In this document: positions 16,731 through 23,975 of the stretch, piece by piece
Numbering within the stretch: position 1 is the first letter of the stretch
Layout of the letters: every line of letters begins with the position of its first letter
NCBI GenBank assembly: GCA_015075725.1
Contig: JABTTV010000001.1
Span: forward strand, 4,331,223 to 4,395,222
Length of the DNA: 64,000 nt
Direction of reading: 5' to 3'
Source of the DNA: Anaerolineales bacterium
GTDB lineage: Bacteria; Chloroflexota; Anaerolineae; Anaerolineales; Villigracilaceae
The notes under the pieces: generated by a model
The model's database searches: none
What the model saw: only the letters and a program-made list of their open reading frames with translations
What the model was told of the DNA's origin: nothing
Position numbers and translations under genes: made by a program

Positions 16731-17706
16731 TCAATGGCACCACGGGGATCGGAACACGGTCGAGGATCTGGGAAAGGATTTCGTCGCTCGTCACTTCATC
16801 TGACAGCGCTTCGTACGAAAGTACCAACCTGTGACGGATGACATCGAGAGCCATGTCCACCACATCCTGCGGCAGGACGTAATTCCGTCCGCGCACAAAG
16901 GCAAGCGCTTTTGCGGTAAGGATGAGATTGATGGATGCGCGCGGGCTGGCTCCAAATGTTATATATCGTTCCATGTCGGGCAGACTCACGATTTTCGGAC
17001 TGCGCGTTGCGGTCACGACTTTCACGGCATATTCGATGAGCGACGGGTCGACATAGACCTGGTCGGCTTTCTTTTGCAATTCCAGCAACTCATCGGTATT
17101 CAATACTTTTTGCACGCCCTGCAAAGCGCCGGTCATGCGCTCGACGATGACGAATTCCTCGGTCGTGGTTGGATAGCCGATCAACACTTTGAGCATGAAG
17201 CGGTCCACTTGCGCTTCGGGCAGGGCGTACGTCCCTTCGGTTTCGATGGGATTTTGGGTCGCCAGCACCAAAAACGGACTCGGCACTTTGAAAGTCTCAC
17301 GTCCGATGGTCACCTGACGTTCCTGCATCACCTCGAGCAGGGCGCTTTGCACCTTGGCAGGCGCGCGGTTGATCTCGTCTGCAAGCAATAAATTCGTGAA
17401 CACAGGACCAAGCGATGTATTGAATTCGCCCGTCTTCTGGTTGTAGATGCGCGTGCCGACCAGGTCCGCGGGGACAAGGTCGGGCGTGAATTGGATGCGT
17501 TTGAAATCGCCGCCGATGGAATCCGCGAGCGTTTTGATCGCCATCGTTTTCGCCAAGCCGGGCACGCCTTCCACGAGGATGTGTCCGCGCGCAAGCAATG
17601 CCACGATCAGCCGTTCGAGCAAATGGTCCTGCCCGACGATGATCTTCTTCACTTCATACAATACACGTTCCATGGGAAGTTTATTTTCACGGTTTGTTTG
17701 TTCCAT
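16699..17706 (-). CDS. MoxR family AAA+ ATPase
   Basis: 335-aa hexameric AAA+ chaperone-type ATPase. Walker A is EGVPGLAKT (about residue 42), Walker B LLLADEINRAP, sensor 1 LATQNPIE, and the C-terminal lid (AAA_lid_2) contains ASPRASINL. MoxR proteins remodel or activate partner proteins with VWA domains. The genes directly downstream (DUF58, VWA, VWA) are the expected partners. Start ATG 17706 is preceded by an AAGGAG site. A 150-bp fold-back repeat separates it from the upstream protease gene. Confidence 0.95.
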   Translation of the reverse strand: MEQTNRENKLPMERVLYEVKKIIVGQDHLLERLIVALLARGHILVEGVPGLAKTMAIKTLADSIGGDFKRIQFTPDLVPADLVGTRIYNQKTGEFNTSLGPVFTNLLLADEINRAPAKVQSALLEVMQERQVTIGRETFKVPSPFLVLATQNPIETEGTYALPEAQVDRFMLKVLIGYPTTTEEFVIVERMTGALQGVQKVLNTDELLELQKKADQVYVDPSLIEYAVKVVTATRSPKIVSLPDMERYITFGASPRASINLILTAKALAFVRGRNYVLPQDVVDMALDVIRHRLVLSYEALSDEVTSDEILSQILDRVPIPVVPLNEHFNVRANS

Positions 17707-17730
17707 GCGAGAGTCTCCTTGTGTATTAAC

Positions 17731-17880
17731 GTCATTGCGAACGAGCGCCGGTCGAGTGCTGCCGAAGGCAGTGTATCGAGACCAAGCGAGTGAAGCAATC
17801 TTTATTTAATCAGTGAGATTGCCCCGGGCTGGGTCTCGATACGCGCTTCGCGCTACTCGACCAGCAGCTCTCGCAATGAC
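17731..17880. repeat. 150-bp fold-back repeat (MITE-like, GTCATTGCGA ends)
   Basis: Inverted ends GTCATTGCGA (17731-17740) and TCGCAATGAC (17871-17880) flank further mirrored blocks (GGTCGAG with CTCGACC, TATCGAGACC with GGTCTCGATA, GCAATCT with AGATTGC). The whole unit can fold into a long hairpin and codes for nothing visible. It resembles widespread non-autonomous repeats with GTCATTGCGA termini. It lies between the protease and moxR genes. Confidence 0.8.
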
Positions 17881-17888
17881 ATGACAAA

Positions 17889-18728
17889 TCAGTACGGCGG
17901 CGAGCCCATCCCGCCGAGGGCGGTGTTGATGGGTACTGCGAAACCGATGCCGACAAAAAAGTTTTCTTCCGTGGGGTTGATCAGCCCGGTAACGATGCCG
18001 ATCACGTGACCCTGCCGGTTCAACAGCGGTCCGCCCGAATTGCCGGGGTTTGCCGCTGCGTCGAACTGGATCATACCGGGGATCTCAAGATTGCTATCCG
18101 GCACGCGAAACGTGCGATTAAAACCGGAAATGACCCCCGATGTCATCGAGCTGTACAAGCCAAAGGGATTCCCAACGACAAAGGCTTCATCCCCCACCCG
18201 CATCGCCCCAGGGTTCCCCAACACGGCAGGAACCACAGTCAACGGAGTATCCAATGCCTGGATGACGGCAAGATCGAGCTCGGGCATTTCAGCGACGACC
18301 TGCGCCTCGGACTTGGTCCCGTCTGCAAAGGTAACGTTGATGCGGGTCGCGCCTTCGATGACGTGCAGGCTGGTGAGGATATCGCCGAACGAATCAACGA
18401 CCACGCCGCTCCCCAAGCCGAAATCTGATTCTGAATCCTGATGCGCTTCTTCGATCTCGATCAACACCAGCGACGGCTGGATGATCTGATAGACCTGCGC
18501 GGAATATGCAGGCGGAGGCGTCGCGGACGCCATCGCGATCGCAACGGATTCTTCGACATCCTCTGCGCTGAGTTGATCCGGCGCGACGACGACAAGATGA
18601 TAGAGAAGAAAAGCCAACAGGGCGGCAAAAACTCCAGAGGCGAAAGGCATGCCCCGGCGCAAGCGCGAAGCGACGTGCGTTATCCATCCCTTAAATCGCT
18701 CGAATTTGGAATCAGGCGATTCGCTCAT
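17889..18728 (-). CDS. Membrane-anchored trypsin-like serine protease (HtrA/Deg-like, no PDZ)
   Basis: 279 aa: a short cytoplasmic tail, one TM helix (about 28-48), then a chymotrypsin-fold domain facing outside. The catalytic triad is readable as His122 (TSLHVIEG), Asp152 (ELDLAVI) and Ser231 (NPGNSGGPLL). The protein ends about 48 residues after the Ser, with no PDZ domain, so it is shorter than classical DegP or HtrA. It precedes the MoxR/VWA locus on the same strand, separated by a repeat element. A role in extracytoplasmic protein quality control is inferred from the family. Confidence 0.9.
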   Translation of the reverse strand: MSESPDSKFERFKGWITHVASRLRRGMPFASGVFAALLAFLLYHLVVVAPDQLSAEDVEESVAIAMASATPPPAYSAQVYQIIQPSLVLIEIEEAHQDSESDFGLGSGVVVDSFGDILTSLHVIEGATRINVTFADGTKSEAQVVAEMPELDLAVIQALDTPLTVVPAVLGNPGAMRVGDEAFVVGNPFGLYSSMTSGVISGFNRTFRVPDSNLEIPGMIQFDAAANPGNSGGPLLNRQGHVIGIVTGLINPTEENFFVGIGFAVPINTALGGMGSPPY

Positions 18729-18779
18729 ACAATGTTCCTGATGTTGTAAAGGAAAGAGGGTGAGAGTTGGTCACTTGCC

Positions 18780-18938
18780 ATGAATTACTATAAGTTGTTT
18801 ATTTTAGATAAAGATGAGAGGATTAAGGAGGTTCTTACAGGTGAAAGCATGCACGAATGGGCGGGGGAATGTATACTTTGGCGGGTTGACAGTGGCCAGT
18901 TATCAGTGAACAGTGATCAGAAAGTGAGGCGAAAATGA
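18780..18938 (+). CDS. Possible 52-aa small protein coupled to the nitroreductase
   Basis: A 52-codon frame from ATG 18780 ends in an ATGA overlap with the nitroreductase start. The first 35 residues look protein-like (MNYYKLFILDKDERIKEVL). The last third (VDSGQLSVNSDQ) is encoded by a repeat made of CAGT.ATCAG units. It could be a real small gene, a decayed gene, or a translational feeder for the next cistron. No homologue family was recognised. Confidence 0.35.
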   Translation: MNYYKLFILDKDERIKEVLTGESMHEWAGECILWRVDSGQLSVNSDQKVRRK

Positions 18939-19447
18939 ATGTGGCTGATGCGATTCGATTGAAGCGGGCAGTGCGAAAGTTCCAGGATAAGCCTTTGCCT
19001 GATGATGTGGCGCATGCGATCTTGAACGCGGGGCGCAGGTCGCAGTCGTCGAAGAATAATCAGGCCTGGCGGTTCATTGCGATTCGAAATAAATCGATCT
19101 TGAAGGAATTATCGACCTGCGGCGAATGGGCGGGGCATCTCGCAGGCGCAGCATTGGGGGTTGCAATTTTGACTCCCGACCCCGGAGGTAAGTTTCAGAT
19201 CATGTTCGATGCCGGGCAGGCGGCGGCGTTCATGCAGCTCGCGGCATGGGAGTTGGGAGTCGGCTCGGTCCCGGCTTCGATCTACGAGCCCGAAAAAGCG
19301 CGGGGCATTTTAGGCTTTCCTGCTGAATGGCATTTGCGGATCGCGCTGTCGTTCGGGTATCCGCTCGATGAAGGGAAATTATCCGCGCCGCCGAAAAAGG
19401 GCGGACGGATTTCGTTCGAAGATGTAGTGCATTGGGAGAAGTGGTAG
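18935..19447 (+). CDS. Nitroreductase family protein
   Basis: 170-aa FMN-dependent oxidoreductase fold. The N-terminal RLKRAVRKFQDKPL carries the Arg residues that hold FMN phosphate, RRSQSSKNNQAWRFI is the usual Ser/Asn-Q-W segment, and FDAGQAAAFMQLAAWELGVGSV forms the core helix and glycine-rich turn. It is short, typical of the minimal nitroreductase clade, so it probably works as a homodimer in the cytoplasm. The physiological substrate is unknown. It stands alone on the + strand between two repeat tracts. Confidence 0.88.
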   Translation: MNVADAIRLKRAVRKFQDKPLPDDVAHAILNAGRRSQSSKNNQAWRFIAIRNKSILKELSTCGEWAGHLAGAALGVAILTPDPGGKFQIMFDAGQAAAFMQLAAWELGVGSVPASIYEPEKARGILGFPAEWHLRIALSFGYPLDEGKLSAPPKKGGRISFEDVVHWEKW

Positions 19448-19490
19448 GTTTCAGGTTTCAGGTTTCAGGTTTCAGGTTTCAGGTTTCAGG
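19448..19490. repeat. Tandem 7-bp repeat (about six copies)
   Basis: Roughly six perfect head-to-tail copies of GTTTCAG directly follow the nitroreductase stop. Copy number of such tracts often varies by slippage. No gene spans it, so the effect, if any, would be on the mRNA 3' end or on the spacing to the next promoter. Confidence 0.9.
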
Positions 19491-19590
19491 TCAGAAGGTG
19501 AATTCAAAGTAGTTCTTACGAGATACACCAAAACTGAATGTTGCTGACGTATAATAAAAGGAAATCCGCTGGTAGAGAAAGGGAACTGTC

Positions 19591-20010
19591 ATGGCAAAGA
19601 AAATCACTGACCACGAGATCAAACATTTGGAATTCATCCAGAAAGTGATCGACCGCATGGGATCGAATTCCTTCCAGATGAAAAGCTGGATGTTGGTGGT
19701 CGCCACCGCCCTGCTCGGCTCGTTCGCCAACACGCAGAATAAGAACTTCGTACTGTTGGCGATCTTCCCCACCGTCATCTTTTGGTTCCTCGATGCCTAC
19801 TTCCTGCAGCAGGAACGCAAGTTCCGCGGCGTGTACGACGACGTGATCGGAAACTCCAAGGAACCGAAGCCCGTCGCTCCTTTCACCATGCCCATCGGAC
19901 AATATCAAGGCGGGAAATATTCCTTGTGGGACGTCTTCACTTCGATGACGATATTCACGCTTTATGGCTCGATCATCGTGATTTTGCTGGCGATCTATTT
20001 CTTCTTGTAA
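19591..20010 (+). CDS. Three-TM membrane protein next to the TIR-STAND gene
   Basis: 139 aa. The N-terminal 30 residues are an amphipathic charged helix (HEIKHLEFIQKVIDRM). TM helices follow at about 33-50 and 53-70, then a soluble loop with LQQERKFRGVYDDV, and a last TM helix at about 115-138. An AAAGGG site precedes ATG 19591, and a TATAAT lies at 19550-19555. It has the shape of small membrane effectors found beside TIR- or nucleotide-signal-based conflict genes, but I cannot assign a family. It lies 78 bp upstream of the TIR gene on the same strand, with a 13-bp hairpin between. Confidence 0.7.
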   Translation: MAKKITDHEIKHLEFIQKVIDRMGSNSFQMKSWMLVVATALLGSFANTQNKNFVLLAIFPTVIFWFLDAYFLQQERKFRGVYDDVIGNSKEPKPVAPFTMPIGQYQGGKYSLWDVFTSMTIFTLYGSIIVILLAIYFFL

Positions 20011-20015
20011 AACGA

Positions 20016-20062
20016 CCGTCCACGAATAGCCATTCGTTTATTCGCGAGTTATTCGTGGACGG
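20016..20062. repeat. 13-bp perfect hairpin between the 3-TM and TIR genes
   Basis: CCGTCCACGAATA (20016-20028) pairs perfectly with 20050-20062. The CACGAATA motif is a common dispersed repeat core. No U-run follows, so it is more likely a repeat or mRNA hairpin than a terminator. It could still lower read-through into the TIR gene. Confidence 0.65.
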
Positions 20063-20088
20063 CTCTCCACCCCGCAGGGAGTCAACCC

Positions 20089-22869
20089 ATGAGCCATTGT
20101 TTTATCAGTTACACAAACGCCAAAACAGAAGCGGACGCCATTCAACTTGCCATTAAACTGGCAGACAAGTTGAAAGGCGAGCCGCCTCACATTGACATTT
20201 GGATCGATAACCGTTCAATTCAGGTGGGAAACTGGGACGAACAAGTCAGTGAAGCAATAAAATCCTGTAAATGCATGCTCTTCATTGCGTCGCCGGACAG
20301 CGTGACCGCAAACTCCATTTGCGCGGATGAAATCGATTGGGCGCTTCGATATAAAAAGACGGTCATTCCCCTGATTGCTTATGAAAATGTTGACATTCCC
20401 TTCCGGTTGAGCCGCCGAAAATTCATCGACTTTACCGGTGACTTTGAAATCGCGTTGTCGCAACTACGGAATTTGATCGCATGGTTGGACACGCCGGAGG
20501 GAATACTCCAATCCTTGAAAGACCGCCTTGCCGACGCCAACCGCGATTTGAGACGCGCCAGCGAAGCGGACAAAGCGCGTATTCAAGCGGATATCGACGA
20601 TTTGAAAAAGCAAATCGAAACGCAACAGAAGATCGTCGATAATCCCGAAGCCGCGCAGGCGCAAACACAAAAGAATATTGACACGGGTCTTGAGCGTGAA
20701 CGCCAGCCCGAAAAACCAGCGGCTAAAGCAACTTCCACAAAATTCATCAATCCCCCTCCGGGTGTTGCGCCTCCATATTTTCAAGATCGTTACTTTGAAA
20801 CAGAACTGGTCGCGAATTTCCTCAAAGACGCGTCCAAGCGTTTGATGACCATCATCGGTCGCGCAGGGATCGGAAAGACCGCCACGATTTGCCGTTTATT
20901 GAAGGATTTGGAAAGGGGCGTGCTTCCCGACGATCTTGGCGAAATGCAGGTGGACGGGATTGTATATTTGAGCGAGGTAGGCAGTCACAAAGTCAGTTTT
21001 GCAAACATTTTTTACGATCTGTGCAAGCTACTCCCCGCAGATGATTTCAATAAACTTGATTCAATTTACAAAAATCCTCAGGGCAGCACGGAAAGCAAGA
21101 TGCTCGCCCTGCTCGATCATTTCCAGGGCAAGCCTGTCATACTATTGCTTGATAATTTCGAGCCGCTTGTCAATGAAGAGTTAAAGAATCTCCCTATTCG
21201 GGATGGTGAATTGGACGAAGCTCTACGCGCCTTGTTGAACGGACCGCATACAGAAGTCAAAGCCATCATCACAACACGCATGCCTCCGGAAGCCTTGAAT
21301 TCGATCCAACCCGGGCGCCAGCGTGTCCATCATTTGGAAAAGGGATTGGAACCGGAAGATGCAGTCGAAATGCTGAGGAAAATGGACAAGGACGGCATTC
21401 TTGGCTTGAAGAATGCGGACAAAGATCTGCTTATGCGTGCCCACGACCACACGCGCGGGTTTCCAAAAGCCTTGGAAGCGTTATTTCAAATCCTTTCCTC
21501 CGACCGTTATACGATGCTCGATGAACTGCTCGCCATGCCGCTGCCCGAGAACGTAGTGGATGCGCTGGTGGGCGAAGCCTTCAACCGTTTGGACACGAAC
21601 GCGCAAAAGGTGATGCAGGCGTTGGCGGTCTATAACCGTCCCGTGACTCCCGCCGCCGTGGACTACCTGCTCGCGCCGCACATCCCCGCCATGGACAGCG
21701 CGCCGATTTTGCAGCGGCTGGCGAATATGCACTTCGCTCGCAAGGAAAGCGGACGGTTTTATTTACATCCTGTTGATAGGGAGTTTGCGTTTGGGTTGAT
21801 TCCTGTGGAAGATTTAACCACGAAGGACACGAAGGTCACAAAGGAAAAAACAAAGAAATCAACCGCTAAGACCGCAAAGCCCGCGAAGGAAGATTTTGAA
21901 CTTATTTTTGAATCTTTGCTTTCTTCGCGCACTTCGCGGTTCAATGCTTTTACCCAACACGATTTGACCACCCGCGCCGCCGACTACTTTGCCCAAGCCC
22001 GCAAGCCCCGCGCGGAATGGAAAAAACTGGAAGACCTTTCCGCGCAACTGGCGGAATTTGACCTGCGCTGCGCCGCTGGTGATTATGATACAGCGGCAAG
22101 TGTGCTAAAAGATTTCGATTTTGATTGTCTGCTACTTTGGGGGCATTATCGCTTGATGATAAGTCTTCACGAAATGGTGAAAGGAAACATTTCTGACAAG
22201 TACCTAAAAGGGTATAACTTGACAAGTCTTGGAAATGCTTCGATAAGTATTGGAAATTCCCGCGAAGCGATTAAGTATATTGAACAGGCACTTGAAATAG
22301 ACAGAGAAATTCAAGATAAACAGGGCGAAGGCGTAGATCTCAACAGGCTGGGGAGTGCGTATTTGGCTTTAGAAGATGCGCGTAAAGCGATTGACTTTTA
22401 CGAACAATCTTTGGTCATCGCCCGTGAAATCGGGGATAAAAAAGCAGAAGCAACGGGCTTGTTGAGTATCGGGCTGGTTTATTTAGCAGAGGGAATAGAT
22501 GACACAAGAACATTACAATTATTCCAACAATCACTTGCTATATTCGAGCAAATAGAATACATGCGAGGCAAAGCACAAAGTTTTTTGTTTTTAGGAATGC
22601 TTGCGTATGTTCAAAATCGTGATAATGATGCAAAAGATTTTTATCAACAAGCACAAGAAATAGCAATGAATATAGGAGCAAAATCCTTGCTCGCGACAAT
22701 AAAGTTTCTTTGTTCGCCCCTTGATGGTGTTATGCTCGGAAAAGAAGAAGCCTTGCATTTAATGAGCGAAGCCAAAGAAACTTTTGCCGAATTGGGGATG
22801 AATGTATTTGATGAACAACAAACTGAGAAATTAATGCAGATGTTTACTAATGGACAATTTCCTGAATAG
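20089..22869 (+). CDS. TIR-NTPase-TPR protein (STAND family, candidate defence or signalling)
   Basis: 926 aa with clear modular order. TIR domain 1-130 (CFISYTNAK; likely NADase Glu81 in ICADEIDW). A coiled coil spans about 135-200. The STAND/NB-ARC NTPase covers about 225-575, with Walker A GRAGIGKT (258-265), Walker B VILLLD (351-356), ITTR sensor (395-398), GFPKAL (458-463) and an MHD-like LHPVDRE at 560. TPR-type helical repeats occupy about 640-900. Family knowledge: the TPRs sense a ligand, the NTPase oligomerises and TIR cleaves NAD+ or makes a signal. Residues about 577-620 (Lys/Thr-rich, LTTKDTKVTKEKTK) are encoded by repeat DNA inserted in frame. An AGGGAG site precedes ATG 20089. 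An ORF that looks like its lost C-terminus overlaps the 3' end. Confidence 0.88.
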   Translation: MSHCFISYTNAKTEADAIQLAIKLADKLKGEPPHIDIWIDNRSIQVGNWDEQVSEAIKSCKCMLFIASPDSVTANSICADEIDWALRYKKTVIPLIAYENVDIPFRLSRRKFIDFTGDFEIALSQLRNLIAWLDTPEGILQSLKDRLADANRDLRRASEADKARIQADIDDLKKQIETQQKIVDNPEAAQAQTQKNIDTGLERERQPEKPAAKATSTKFINPPPGVAPPYFQDRYFETELVANFLKDASKRLMTIIGRAGIGKTATICRLLKDLERGVLPDDLGEMQVDGIVYLSEVGSHKVSFANIFYDLCKLLPADDFNKLDSIYKNPQGSTESKMLALLDHFQGKPVILLLDNFEPLVNEELKNLPIRDGELDEALRALLNGPHTEVKAIITTRMPPEALNSIQPGRQRVHHLEKGLEPEDAVEMLRKMDKDGILGLKNADKDLLMRAHDHTRGFPKALEALFQILSSDRYTMLDELLAMPLPENVVDALVGEAFNRLDTNAQKVMQALAVYNRPVTPAAVDYLLAPHIPAMDSAPILQRLANMHFARKESGRFYLHPVDREFAFGLIPVEDLTTKDTKVTKEKTKKSTAKTAKPAKEDFELIFESLLSSRTSRFNAFTQHDLTTRAADYFAQARKPRAEWKKLEDLSAQLAEFDLRCAAGDYDTAASVLKDFDFDCLLLWGHYRLMISLHEMVKGNISDKYLKGYNLTSLGNASISIGNSREAIKYIEQALEIDREIQDKQGEGVDLNRLGSAYLALEDARKAIDFYEQSLVIAREIGDKKAEATGLLSIGLVYLAEGIDDTRTLQLFQQSLAIFEQIEYMRGKAQSFLFLGMLAYVQNRDNDAKDFYQQAQEIAMNIGAKSLLATIKFLCSPLDGVMLGKEEALHLMSEAKETFAELGMNVFDEQQTEKLMQMFTNGQFPE
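21816..21946. repeat. Interspersed repeat absorbed in frame into the TIR-STAND gene
   Basis: The + strand reads ACCACGAAGGACACGAAGG with further ACAAAGG and CCGCAAAG units, then a partly inverted half ending in CTTCGCGCACTTCGCGGTTC. ACGAAGGACACGAAGG is a well-known dispersed motif in bacterial intergenic DNA. Here it is translated as a Lys/Thr-rich linker between the NTPase and TPR regions without breaking the frame. Confidence 0.75.
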
Positions 22870-23326
22870 CAATAGCACACATCTGTACGCCACCATCGAA
22901 GCCGCGCTGGGATATGATGTGCCAAAAAACAATCACAATGCCAGCGCCCTGCACGGAATCATCGTCTTGCGGCAGGGAGATGAGGTCACGGCACGGGGAG
23001 CCTTCGTCCGCGCGATAGGGCAGGCGGATGAGATCCTGTCCAAGACGGCGGAGTATTACTCCGCGCTGGATGCGAAGGGGTTGGCGTTATGTGGGTTGGC
23101 AGTTGTCGGTGGACGGTTGACGGCAGACGGTGAAGGACTGACAACCGTCAACAATCAACCGCCAACAATATATCGTCAACAAGCGATTGAGACATTCCGA
23201 AAAGCGCGGAAGATTGCGCCACATGCGGGGATTGTGAAATCCGTGTTGCGGTTGTTCGATGAATTGGTCAAGTGCGATAAAGAGGGTGTTTTAAAAGATG
23301 TGAGGAAGGCAGCGGAAGGAAAGTAA
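22850..23326 (+). CDS. Overlapping ORF, probable detached C-terminal segment of the TIR-STAND protein
   Basis: 158 aa, starting 20 bp before the TIR-STAND stop and in a different frame. The sequence (THLYATIEAALGYDVP, SALHGIIVLRQGD, ALDAKGLALCGLAV) looks like the TPR-adjacent tail seen in longer NTPase-TPR proteins, where it would be continuous. So it is either a separate coupled subunit or the result of a frameshift near 22860. Residues about 84-111 are encoded by a fold-back repeat at 23100-23181. I cannot distinguish a sequencing or assembly slip from a real split without reads. Confidence 0.6.
   Translation: MDNFLNSNSTHLYATIEAALGYDVPKNNHNASALHGIIVLRQGDEVTARGAFVRAIGQADEILSKTAEYYSALDAKGLALCGLAVVGGRLTADGEGLTTVNNQPPTIYRQQAIETFRKARKIAPHAGIVKSVLRLFDELVKCDKEGVLKDVRKAAEGK
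23100..23181. repeat. Fold-back repeat inside the C-terminal ORF
   Basis: GTTGTCGGTGGACGGTTGACGG on the 5' side approximately mirrors CCGTCAACAATCAACCGCCAAC on the 3' side. It belongs to the same GTC-rich family as the repeats at 10019 and 60780. It is inserted in frame within the ORF at 22850-23326. Confidence 0.6.
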
Positions 23327-23343
23327 CCCCCACCCGCCGAAGG

Positions 23344-23408
23344 TCCCCCAAATACGACATTTATATATCACCGAATTAGGGAGAGTTTTTATTGTCGTAT
23401 TTGGGGGA
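23344..23408. repeat. Perfect 16-bp inverted repeat with AT-rich loop
   Basis: TCCCCCAAATACGACA (23344-23359) pairs perfectly with 23393-23408 across a 33-bp AT-rich loop. It sits between the convergent ORF end at 23326 and the minus-strand gene ending at 23413. It may be a tiny MITE, or a bidirectional terminator lacking a strong U-run. Confidence 0.75.
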
Positions 23409-23412
23409 GGTG

Positions 23413-23853
23413 TCACGGAGTGACGGAGGGGGCTCTCCCGCGAAGCGAATTCAACACCTTCGTCACCAGCATCCCGCCGGGGACGGCAAGGATGAAAGTC
23501 AAGACCGCAGAGATGATCAAACCGATCACGGCGCAGATCCCGATCCAGATAAACGCATAGGCGATGGGATCCTTTTCCACCACCTCCCCGTTCGAGTCTT
23601 CGCAGTGCAGTTCATATGCCGTGGAGGGGCGGGTATTGCCGTATTCATCGGTCGTGGTGGTTTGATACGAATAACTTCGGGGAGCGGTCCCTTCGGGGCA
23701 AAGGAAGGCGCCCACATTGACGATCACAAAATCGGTGGACGAGGTGACCCCTCCCACTGCGAACGCCACCGGCATGATGCAGCTGCCGATGATCGTGATC
23801 AACAGGAACCAGATCAAACATCCTGAAACAGCCGTTGTGGTTTTGTTGTTCAT
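23413..23853 (-). CDS. Small membrane protein with external loop, unknown
   Basis: 146 aa from ATG 23853, which has a CGGAG site nearby; the longer open frame upstream has poor coding character. Two TM segments (about 8-33 and 98-128) bracket an external loop of about 65 residues. The loop contains two Cys (FLCPEG and ELHCEDS) that could form a disulfide and a Thr-rich turn (YQTTTTDEYGN). It is transcribed divergently from the PLP-enzyme gene. No family was recognised. Confidence 0.65.
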   Translation of the reverse strand: MNNKTTTAVSGCLIWFLLITIIGSCIMPVAFAVGGVTSSTDFVIVNVGAFLCPEGTAPRSYSYQTTTTDEYGNTRPSTAYELHCEDSNGEVVEKDPIAYAFIWIGICAVIGLIISAVLTFILAVPGGMLVTKVLNSLRGRAPSVTP

Positions 23854-23975
23854 TTCCAAATTCTCCGCTTTCGGTTTTCTCCAAACTATACCCCCGCTGC
23901 TCACAAAAACAATAACCCATTTCTCCCGATGTGTACTATAATCAAGTTGTCTGACAAATTTCAGGAGGCTCTCCC

